DNA from: Botryococcus braunii
Lineage: Eukaryota; Chlorophyta; Trebouxiophyceae
Assembly (NCBI GenBank): GCA_002005505.1
Contig: MVGU01001144.1
Location: forward strand, 128,830 to 192,829
DNA: 64,000 nucleotides
Direction of reading: 5' to 3'
The notes beneath the pieces were generated by a model, which was not told where the DNA came from, searched no databases, and worked only from the letters and a program-made list of their open reading frames with translations. Made by a program: the position numbers and the translations under genes. The stretch's first letter is position 1. Every line of letters begins with the position of its first letter. Shown piece after piece: positions 10,568 through 20,740 of this stretch.

Positions 10568-11012
10568 GTGAATGTAGATCAGGCTGTGAGTCAGAGTTTT
10601 TGACAACAAGACGTTTCAAAAACACTACGGAATGACTGCTTGAGGCTTCGTTCAGTCGCACCTAGTATTATCAGATCAGCGCGTTGAATTGCGCTGTTCT
10701 GACCCTTTTCACGAATTCCTATCAGAATTTAGGTTCAGAGCCTTGGAAATTGGCCCTTATCCTAGTATGAGTTTATCACATTATTAGCTACTAGGACAAT
10801 CCCATGTCTGATAGCCACAAACACCAGGAAGGACATTCTCTACCATGTTCTTATATACCTGTATACATTAATACTTGTGGCCAAAAGTTTGGCCACTGGC
10901 TATCTGTCAAAGAATTTCCCTTGAGTTGAGCACATGGATCAACTATACAGCTAATTTATTCTGGCTAGAATTGTCATCTTTGGATTGGCCTAACAGTACA
11001 CAAATTCCAACA

Positions 11013-11573
11013 GTTGTCCAACACACTACCACTGTTTTCCCGGAAATCTTCACGGCTAAGCAGCTTACAGCCCACGAAGTCATAGAATACATCATTACAA
11101 CTTCATTCAACCTTGGTGGCCTGATTTCAACACGGGAAGCCGAACCGCTACAGTTTGCAGGACAATCGTGCCTAGTCGTCACCCTTCCAACGCGGTTGCA
11201 GCCTCAGCCTTGCTCGAACACTTTTAGTCGAGCTTGCCGCAAACAAAATTCCCGGTTCCCAGTCGCAGTTTGCAGCATTTGTCGCAAAATCTTGAGAAGC
11301 CTTTCCGCAGTCTTCCAACATATGGTGCAGGCTTCAACGGTAAGGAGCCACGCAACCTGCCGCACCCGAACCTGGAGACCATCGATCTTGTTACTCCCAA
11401 CTCTACGCCGTCATGTACTCCGCCATCGGCAGATATCCCACACTGTTCCTTGTCGCAAAGCCTGCAAGCTACCCAGAAGTCACCGCCATTTAGAGAAAAG
11501 AGTGAAGCCTATCCTAACCGCACACCAGAAATCAGGCACGCGAGAATGCGGAATCTAGGGGCCTCAGGCAGAA
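11013..11573. other. Unidentified sequence flanking Copia A
   Basis: This is unique-looking DNA between the A LTR and the GA tract. Plus-strand frames are partly open (11013-11558 in one frame, 11234-11578 in another). The second is Pro/Ser-rich (SLQHLSQNLEKPFRSLPTYG, then PNSTPSCTPPSADIPH) and could be the end of a protein with a frame change near 11220. I recognise no family, and there is no promoter, splice pattern or conserved motif that would prove a gene. Confidence 0.3.
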
Positions 11574-12191
<618 letters not shown>

Positions 12192-12490
12192 TGTGATCTG
12201 CAAAGATCCAAAGGTGCTAGATTAATCATAAATGATGACTATACTCACAAGTATATCATCCATGTACTTAATCAGTTTTACCAAGACATACATAGTCGAC
12301 AGCGTCAAACTGATGAACAATTCACGTATAGCAATTGCTTCCACAGAAGTTACTCACAACAAGTGAGAGAGAAAGAAAGCAATTCACATGAGTCCATTCA
12401 GGAGTCGGCTTTACAAGCCAAGGAGATCGAATGACTGCCTGGTGGTCCGGGTTCTCTGGCTATCTGTACTCAGATCAGCCCGTGGGAAAC
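12192..12490 (-). repeat. B1 3' LTR, distal part (spliced leader only)
   Basis: This is the R/U5 portion of the B1 3' LTR. Exons 1-2-3-4 known from B2 (33031-33740) occur joined without introns, once only. It is separated from its U3 (27060-27385) by element F, with the duplication GAAAC (12486-12490 and 27055-27059). Confidence 0.88.
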
Positions 12491-13369
12491 TCAAGCATTT
12501 CTGCTTGCGGCGTCACCTGCAGTGATGGCACGACGGCAGCGTCAGTTCGTAGCCCGTGGGAAAAACCGTCCACGCTACAACGTTTCCAGGAACAGCACAC
12601 AGCACTCTCCAACAGTAGAGGTTGGTCAAGGATACCAACATGCTTCGGACAAGTCTTACAAATGATGTTAACTGCTCTCACTCTTGCTAAAGACCACGTA
12701 ACACTACGCCTTGCCTGATAGCAGAGTTCAGCACCAAAGAGGCCTTGCGATGTCTACTTTACGTCACTAGAATACAATAATAGTTCATCAGTAACTCAGC
12801 AAGGTCTCTTTGTGATGTTTGTACAGTGAAACTATCTTACCGCCACAACGGTGGACTTCAACATAAGTCTCAATGAGGTCAAACATTCAGTGCGCTCTCG
12901 TCATGCACTCTCATCAATGCACACAGCAGTAATATCTAACTGGTCTGAATGTTTGAGCACAATCATATCTGGAACGACTTTGAGAATCCTAAACACACCT
13001 GCAGTGATGGCACGACGGCAGCGTCAGTTCGTAGCCCGTGGGAAAAACCGTCCACGCTACAACGTTTCCAGGAACAGCACACAGCACTCTCCAACAGTAG
13101 AGGTTGGTCAAGGATACCAACATGCTTCGGACAAGTACCGAGCCGTTCCTGGGCTGCCCAGGGATGGCTCGGACTGCAGGGATTCTAAAGTACTACCATA
13201 CGTAATGTCTATTGAGAACGCATATCGTACAAGTCACGTGTTATGTCATTGAGGTACGAGTATGATCTATACCGTTCATAAAGGGCTATAAAGGCTATAG
13301 TTTACACTGCTGTTGATGGCATGTGACAGGGGATGTCACTAAGTACAGTATTGACCAATTCATTCAACA
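12491..13369 (-). repeat. F 3' LTR with doubled leader
   Basis: This 879-bp LTR starts TGTTGAATGAATTGG and ends ATGCTTGA. In element orientation exon 1 (13136-12999) ends CTGCAG and is followed by donor GTGTGTTTAGG and 344 nt of intron (12998-12655) ending TTTGTAAG. Then comes a second exon 1 copy (12654-12517) joined directly to GTGACGCCGCAAG (12516-12491). A single exon plus partial intron is followed by the spliced form. The terminal dinucleotide GA instead of CA is unusual. Confidence 0.88.
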
Positions 13370-13394
13370 CTTCCCCTTGACAGCACCCTGTCAC

Positions 13395-15540
13395 CTATGT
13401 CATCTTCACAAGTCCAAACCCTCGCCTGTGCACCTGGAAGACAGGGCGAGCGAGAGGCTTTGTGAGCATGTCTGCCTTGTTCCTTGCAGACTCCACATAG
13501 CAGAGTGTAACCTGCCCCTTTGCAATAGCTTCACGTGCAAAGTGGAAGCACACTGCAATGTGCTTAGTATACTTGCTATACAGTGGGTTTTTCAGGTTAG
13601 CAATGCACCCCTGATTGTCACAGTATAGCTTCACTGACCAAGGAGGAGTTCCGATTTCCTCCATGAACCCACGCAGCCAGTTAAGCTCCTTAATAGCCAG
13701 ACTGGTTGCCATGAATTCTGCCTCCACAGTGGAGGTAGCAACTGAGTGTTGCTTCTTACTACCCCAGACCACAGCACTGCCAAACACTGATAGCACATAC
13801 CCCGAGGTAGAATGCCTGCTGTCAATATCGCCAGCATAATCTGCATCAACATGACCTTCTAACACATGCCCTTTCCCTCCCAGCACTAAGACACACTCTC
13901 GAGTAGACTGAAGATACCTCAATACCCTCAAGCCCTCATTCATGTGGGCAGTGGTGGGAGCGTTCCGGTAACGGGACAGAACACCCACAGCCTGAGCTAT
14001 ATCAGGTCGAGTTGTATTAGCAATATACAACAGAGACCCAACAAGCTCACAATATCTATGCCCGGGAGGCAGTGGAGTCCCAGACCCAAAGCTGGTCTCA
14101 CCCACTGTAACCTGCGGCATCCCCGACATCACAAAGTCTTTACTCATGGGAGTATCGACTGTACGTGACTCAGCACTCACCCCAAACTTCTCACACAGTG
14201 CATCAATCTTAGGCACGCAGCTCAGTGATAGGCACCGATTCTCTCTATCTCTCAGGATCTGGCAGCCCAAGAAATCCTTGACTTCACCGAGGTCATGAAT
14301 CTTGAAGCTTGCCAACAGCTCCTTTTTCACCCATTCTATCTCTTCCGCACCCATTGCCACAATCAAAAGATCATCAACATACACAAGCATGTATGACAGC
14401 TCCCCATCCTCGTGTCTCTTTATGTAAACTCCCGCATCACTCTTACACACTTCATATCCCATACTTAGCAGCTTCTCATTCAGGGTCTTGTGCCAAGCCC
14501 TGGGAGCCTACTTCAGGCCATAAAGGGCCTTACGCAGTCTGCACACAATGTTGGGGTTGCCATTATCAAACCCAGGAGGCTGTGTCACATACACCTCCTC
14601 CTCTAATTCACCATTCAAAAAGGCGGTCTTTATATCCACCTGGTGAATTTCCATGTTCTTTGCTGCAGCAGTTGCTAGCAAAGTCCTCCTGGACCCATAG
14701 CTACTGGTAGGTGCGAAGACCTCATCTACATCAACTTCAGGAATCTGTCTACAGCCCTGGCTGGGCTACAAGCCGAGCCTTAAATCTCAACACGTTCCCA
14801 TGTGCATCAGTCTTCACAGAGAAGATCCAATGCACAGGGATCACCTTGTGTCCCCTGGGTCTCTCAACGTACTCCATCACCTCGTGCGCATCAAGAGAAT
14901 CTTTCTCCTCTTGCATTGCCTGGCGCCAGAATTCCCACTGAGGGGATCTTTGCGCCTCCCTGAGGTTTCCAGGGACTGGCACCTTGGACCACCTCACCCC
15001 AGGTATCTGACCCTTTACAGGATTCAGATTGTGATCATGCACAACATGGCTATCCTCTCTAGGCTCACACGCACGTGCTTCCACTACTCTTTCGCTCGAG
15101 GTTACTGCGTTACACACCTCTCTGACTCTCTCCCACTCTGCAGGTGTCTGCAGCTTTCTCTCCTTGGAGGATTCACATGCTGCTCCACTCAATCTGGGTC
15201 TTACATCACTCATCATGTCCCAAACGCACTCATCACTCAATGGCGCAGCATAATCTGGCACTGTGCGACACCCTGCAGTGGTGTCTCTCTCATCCACGCT
15301 TGTACTCTCACAACACACCTGTGACTCCCCAGTGTGTCCCTCACAAGCACGCACAAGCACGCGAGCCTGGCCATCTGAAGACTCCCTTTGTCCATCAAGT
15401 GTCTGATTGGAAATCTCCAAACTGACCTCTCTTGCCTCACTCTCAGCGCTTACATGATCAGACATGCCCTCCAGCCTGGCCAAGTCCTGTCCATTAGGCT
15501 GAGCTTCCGTTGCTTCCCCTGGGCAAATGGCCTCTGACAT
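13395..15540 (-). pseudogene. F reverse transcriptase and RNase H
   Basis: Minus-strand frames 15540-14749 and 14462-13395, joined by a short frame-shifted stretch, encode RT (KVIPVHWIFSVKTDAHG, VDIKTAFLNGELEEEVYVT, the catalytic YVDDLLIV near 14370) and RNase H (HVDADYAGDIDSRHSTSGY, SVATSTVEAEFMATS, DNQGCIANL). The frame starts with ATG immediately after the TGA that ends the integrase frame. A frameshift near 14755 and a TAG in LYGLK*APRAW near 14505 break it. Confidence 0.88.
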
Positions 15541-16841
15541 TCACCTATTCTCTCCATCACTCACATCTCCATCATGTTCCACAGTGACTTCAGCTGCAGT
15601 CTCACGTGCTGCTACTCTCTGATCATACCGTTGCTGCCGGGTCAGCCCGTCTTGCCCTCGGACACCCATGGCCCCAACTTCCATTCGAACACGATCTTGC
15701 ACATTATTCAAACGTTGCAGGTGTGACTTGGTCTCCTGGCCTCCTCGCGCCAGGTTCTCCATGTGTCCGAGTACAGACCAGCTGTGGCCGGACTGCGTAT
15801 GGCTCAGCTCCGAGGAAGTGGGCTCCCCGTCCACGTTGACACTTGTAGTCTCAGAATTCTCACAGGGGTTGATTGCACATGGGGTAGTTGCACAGGGGGT
15901 GGTTGCACAGGGGGAGTCAGGTCCGGACTGCTGCACGTTGACCTCTCGGTTGCAGAGAGGCTCAGGATCATCTGAGTCCCAAAAAGACAACTGACCCAAG
16001 GACTGCTGGCCCTCCTGTTGTACAAAAGGCAAGGCAAAGGGCTGCTGGACTGCATTTGGACTCACAGGAGACATGGTGCTAAGCCCCACTCTGTCTGCGC
16101 CCCTTAAGTGCTCCAGAAAGGTAACATCTCTGCTTTCTTTCCAAATCCCGTTTCCCATATAAATTCTATATGCCTTTGACACACTGGAATACCCTGTGAA
16201 GAGACCAGGGGAGGTCTTAGACTCAAACACTCCCCTTTGGTGATCAGGTATGTGCACATGTGCTAGACAGCCAAAAGTCCTGAGCAGGGATACATCGGGC
16301 TTTACCCCATGGAAGGCTTCATAAGGCGTCTTGTCACGTCCAGTCACAGGTCCCATATTGTACAGGATGCAGGCTGTCTCCACTGCTTCCTTCCAGAGTG
16401 ACTGTTTGGCAGCTGCATGCAACATGGGTGTTCTGGCCTTCTCCTTGATTGTTCGGTTCATCCGTTCAGCAACGCCATTTTGCTGAGGCGTGTATGCTGC
16501 AGAGGTCTCAATTTAATTCCCTCCTGCGTACAGAAACCCTTCAATGTACTGTTGAGGAATTCTGTCCCCCTGTCAGTACGAATGCACTTAACAGAGCGGT
16601 TCAACTGCCTCTGCCAAAAAATCAGGAGGTCTCTGACTGCACTGCTGATTGCATCCTTGGTTTTTACTGCCAGGGCTATGACATAGTGCGTAGCCTCATC
16701 CACAATCGTGACAAAGAAGCGCTCCCCGGTAATAGCTGTGGCCAACTGTGTCCAAATGAATTCTCTCAAGGGGCTCAGTGGCTGCTGTGGAACTGGTTCA
16801 AAAAGGGGGACGACTGTGCTTTCCTTGAATGCACGCTTCAC
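15541..16841 (-). pseudogene. F integrase and C-terminal linker
   Basis: Two overlapping frames (16841-16458 and 16461-15541) encode the integrase catalytic core: a region starting PVPQQPLSPLREF, TIVDEATHYVIA, RTDRGTEFLNSTLKGF, then MNRTIKEKARTPMLHAAAKQ. The C-terminal part follows (TPYEAFHGVKPDVSLLRTFG) with a low-complexity linker that includes three near-identical five-residue units CATTP/CATTP/CAINP. A frameshift lies near 16460-16500. The frame ends in TGA at 15543-15541, directly abutting the ATG of the RT frame (TGAATG). Confidence 0.85.
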
Positions 16842-18300
16842 ATGAAGAGTGACAGTTTGCGCAAGGGGAGAGAGATACAGGGATGCCCAGGACCAAATCT
16901 TTAGACTGCAGTCGCCTCATATTAAACTCCCCTGGGTGCCCCAGTCTACTGTGCCACAGTGCTCTCAATCTGCAATCATGAGCGACTGGTGCTCTGGCTG
17001 TGTTAACAAACACAGAGACAGGATTTCTGACTGGACTGACCTTCTGCAAGAAATACAGGCCATTTCTCTGTGCAACTGAACAAGACCAGTTTTGAGCGCC
17101 ACGCATCCCAGTGTAACTTCCCACACTGTCTGTCACAAAACTAGCCCCATCACGTATAGCAGCTGTCACTGAAATCAGATTAGCTGTAGCTGAAGGAACA
17201 CAATGCACATTGTGAAGCCACAGGGGTTGCTGTTCTGCACTGCTCAAGCACAGGGAACCAGTTGCAATTATCTGTCCCGTGGCATCTGATGTAGCCATAT
17301 GCAAAGGAATGGGATTTCTGTGCAGGGTGGGGGAATGTAGCAGGGACAGATCATTGACTAGGTGGATGGTGGCTCCACTGTCCACCAGAAAACTTCTCGC
17401 TTCTGGCATGACGCGTGTTGGTGTTAAGACATTCAGAGAAATCATGGCAGACATACCAGAGGGTGGTGGATATCCCCCGGGGAAAAAGTTGTTGCCGTTC
17501 CCGCTGCCCTCCGGAGGTCGAGTCACTGCAGCCGACGCTTGATTTTGGAATTGCGGAAGCAGATTGGCCATTGCAGCCATGACTTGCTGCAGGTTCTGTT
17601 GCATCTTCTCGTCCGCCTCCTTCTTGAGGCAGTTCCTCTCAAAATGGCCTAGCTTGTTGCAGTAGCGGCAGCGCCTGTTGTCACGCCGGTCCCGTCCCTC
17701 CACCTTGGTCGATGAAGCTTGGCCCCCCTGGCCTCCAGCTTGGGTCTCCTGTGGGCTTGCAGTCCCTGGTGTGGTGGAGTAGGCTGGTGTGATGGCTGCC
17801 CTGGCCACAGGGGTGACTCTGGGGACCTGGTCGTTGAAGCCCAGTCCCTTGGCTGTGGTGGAGATGATCTCCCACAGTCCCTCAAGATCCTTCCCAGCAG
17901 ATGAGGAGAACATCCCAGTCTCCTTCGCTTCCTCTGGCAGGCCCTTGATGATTGCCAGCTTGGCTTCTCTCTCCATGATGGAGTGCCCATTTCGCTTGAG
18001 TGCATGGAAGAGTGCCACCTTCCTGTTGTAGTAGTCCTCCAACGTTTCTGTCTCTCCCATGCTGGTGTGTAGGAGCTCTAGCCAGCGTGCTGTTACCTCC
18101 TGGTCTGCCCCTCCAGTAAAACGCTCTCGAACCCACTGGTAGGCATTGGCTGCCACTTGCATTGCAGCCAGCTTGGCACCCCACGCCTTGGGGACGCTCT
18201 CAATCAGCATTAGGAGCGCTGCTGCATTCTCCTCTGTGTCTGGCATTGGAGCTTCAATGGCTTCCTTGCACCTTTTGAGGCCACAGGCTGCCACATATGC
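16798..18300 (-). pseudogene. F gag (C-terminal two thirds), protease, pre-integrase
   Basis: The minus-strand frame continues gag across the E insertion (NLAYVAACGLKRCKEAIEAP). It includes the CCHC knuckle CRYCNKLGHFERNC, the aspartic protease core FLVDSGATIHLVNDLSLL, and the zinc-binding pre-integrase segment LWHSRLGHPGEFNMRR ... CEACIQGKHSRPPF. The sequence upstream of residue NLAYV in this frame is E LTR, not gag. The true N-terminal part lies at 25633-25873 beyond E. Confidence 0.88.
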
Positions 18301-18305
18301 CAGAT

Positions 18306-19805
18306 TGTAGTGTATTGAGTGGAGGCTGCCGTAACCGTCAGCGGTCCGTTTGCATGAAGAGAGACGTATCCCCTGTGAACACCACCAAGTACTCTCAATG
18401 TCTATATAGACCAGTGCTCGCACTGCCGTCTATATCTGCCGACTGCTCTCCGATCAGGACACCCTTGGCCCTTCAGCAGTCCCAGGAGTTTAATGGCTAC
18501 TCCCAACCAATCGCTATAACCAGTGTGCAACTCGTCACACACAAATAGCCTTACTGTTCGCACAACAGTAACATACAAGCAATGCAGCTCCTGTATTGAA
18601 ATGAATGTGACAGCAGTATATCAAGCAGTCCTTCAATACAGAGCAAACACTATTCAGCTTGGAGTTCGAAGCCCAGATGCATTCCACACCCCATCGAGAC
18701 TCGTTACAAATGGTTTACGTATATTCACCTGTGAACACCACCAAGTACTCTCAATGTCTATATAGACCAGTGCTCGCACTGCCGTCTATATCTGCCTGCA
18801 CCCGAGCGTTACGATTTACTTGTGGGTTCATCAGTGTCCATAAAATATATCTAAACCACATAAAACACACACGCAACCTATCCACATATGTGTACGTACC
18901 GACTGCTCTCCGATCAGGACACCCTTGGCCCTTCAGCAGTCCCAGGAGTTTAATGGCTACTCCCAACCAATCTGCACAATATGTGGATCATCAGAGATCA
19001 AAACAAAACAGTTATTTAACCAGCAGGAGCATGCTTGTTATACGTATCTGTACTCACCACTGTAACCAGTGTGCAACTCGTCACACACAAATAGCCTTAC
19101 TGTTCGCACAACAGTAACATACAAGCAATGCAGCTCCTGCAACACAAGACACATGTAATGTTTCATAATCAGCAGAAACATCAGTATGCATGTGCTTAAC
19201 GCCTACGATCGCAGCCACACGACTGCGACCGTTACCCTTGCCAGCGATCGCAAGCTTACCTGTATTGAAATGAATGTGACAGCAGTATATCAAGCAGTCC
19301 TTCAATACAGAGCAAACACTATTCAGCTTGGAGTTCGAAGCCCAGATGCATTCCACACCCCATCGAGACTGCCAAGCTTGCTCGCGATCTGGCGTTTCTA
19401 TACCTCCTGATCGTAACGGCGGTAACGGGACAGTTCCTTTCGAGAGGCTGTACCGTACTGCATGGTCACATAAACAACCCTGACACGGCCCTATGCCATC
19501 GTGTAGCCTTACAACTGTACCACAAATCCTGAACTTATACACGTGTACACGCTCACTGGAGTCTATTACTTGTGACACATCGTCACCAGTACAAGACCTG
19601 TACTGCATGGAGGTCTCTATATGATCAACCAAACTGATCACAATACATTAACCCTAGAAACGCAATCAGGCGCATCCTCTTTCTTGTACTCCACACGTGG
19701 AGAGGTTCTAGTTATACAATGTTTCCTAAAACCACATGTTAAACTGATAGTACCCTTGTACGTTTGCCATCACGTATCTATACGTACCTATCAGTTTACA
19801 CAACA
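18306..19805 (-). repeat. E 3' LTR with doubled leader (three full introns)
   Basis: A 1500-bp LTR. In element orientation the unspliced leader has exon 1 (19370-19260), intron 1 (19259-19137, GTAAGC...TTGCAG), exon 2, intron 2 (19057-18972, GTGAGT...GTGCAG), exon 3, intron 3 (18899-18796, GTACGT...GTGCAG), exon 4 (18795-18729) and 27 nt of intron 4 (GTGAATATACG...TGTAACG). The spliced copy of exons 1-4 (18701-18373) and exon 5 (18372-18306) follow. Every intron starts GT and ends AG. Confidence 0.92.
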
Positions 19806-20740
19806 ATCTTCCCCTTTTAGAAAACATTTATAACAACGTTCAATAATGATGAGTTCAATTGTTCCAGTCAACGCACTACTCTTCCGAGTTAACTTAGGCA
19901 CTGTGAAGCCCTAAAGCCCTAAAGCCCTAGAACTTCAACTCTCTAGGGTTAACCCATTCTCAAGCTGTCACGGTGCTTGGGGAAGACAGGACCGGCCAAC
20001 GGCTTTGTGAAAATATCAGCCACATTGTCTTCTGTGCTGACGTACACTGGCGTGATTTGCCCCCATGCAACCTTCTCCCTCGCTTGATGATAGCACACGC
20101 TAATGTGCTTGGTGTATTTGGAAAACACGTGGTTCTGCAGATTTGCAATACAACCCATGTTGTCCATCCTCGATTCTACACCCGACACTGCCTGACCAAG
20201 CTCCTCCAACAAGCTCCCAAGCCACACACCTTTCTTTATTGCGTGACTTGCCGCAATAAATTCGGCCTCAACAGTTGAAGTCGCAACTGATTGTTGCTTC
20301 TTACTTCCCCACGACACTGCTCCCCTATTTAGCAGGAACACGAAACCGGTGTTGATTTTCTTGTATCAACATCCCCCGCAAAATCAGAGTCAACAAAGCC
20401 AGTCAGACTTTGCTTCCCCTTTCCTTCGTACACCAATCCCGTATCCTTGGTACCTAACAGATACCTCACAATCCTCAACCCTGCACGCATGTGTGCAGTG
20501 GTTGGGGCTGCACAATAACGTGCCAGCAGGCTAACTGCATGTGAGATGTCTGGCCGTGTGATATTGGCCAAACATTGCAGCGATCCGATGAGCTCCAAGT
20601 ACCGGTGTCGGTCCGGCCGTGAAGATCCAGAACCCGCATTCTCTTCCCCAAAGATCTGAGAATACTTCGTACCAACTTCTTGCTTCCCCGTTCCTTTGCT
20701 TCCCCCGACCGGTACTCATCCTGGCATTGGAACACAGCAA
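19806..20740 (-). pseudogene. E reverse transcriptase end and RNase H
   Basis: Minus-strand frames encode the RT C-terminus (RHRYLELIGSLQCLANITRP) and RNase H (TGFVDSDFAGDVDTRKST, SVATSTVEAEFIAASHAIKK, DNMGCIANL, DNVADIFTKPLAGPVF). A polypurine tract AAAAGGGGAAGAT (19818-19806) abuts the 3' LTR. Frameshifts occur near 20340 and 20640, and the RT catalytic core is missing. Right of about 20740 the similarity ends. Confidence 0.85.

Larger units (their letters stand above)
3799..11012 (-). repeat. Copia A 5' LTR with doubled leader, split by GY1
   Basis: Without GY1 this LTR is about 1.1 kb, from TGTTGGAATTTGTG (11012) to GGATCCACA (3799). In element orientation the unspliced leader is exon 1 (10637-10568 plus 4458-4397), intron 1 (4396-4307, GTGAGG...GTGCAG), exon 2 (4306-4248), intron 2 (4247-4162, GTAGGC...GCACAG), exon 3 (4161-4098) and 40 nt of intron 3. 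It is followed by the spliced copy (4057-3807) lacking both introns, then the last exon (3806-3799). The partial intron ends GTGTAA. The donor of intron 3 seems to have lost one G (GCAGTAATC). Confidence 0.88.

Noticed and set aside
12999..13136. Plus-strand ORFs repeated at 12850-13252 and 26536-26937 as a gene family
   Set aside because: They lie antisense in the F LTRs and reflect the repeated leader exon, not proteins.
15880..15930. A functional repeat in F integrase linker (CATTP units)
   Set aside because: Three short imperfect units in a variable linker; a local slippage product is enough.
18306..19370. Leader duplications as simple tandem enhancer repeats in U3
   Set aside because: The copies differ by exact GT...AG segments in several families, and the second copy continues into new exon sequence; random tandem duplication does not predict this.
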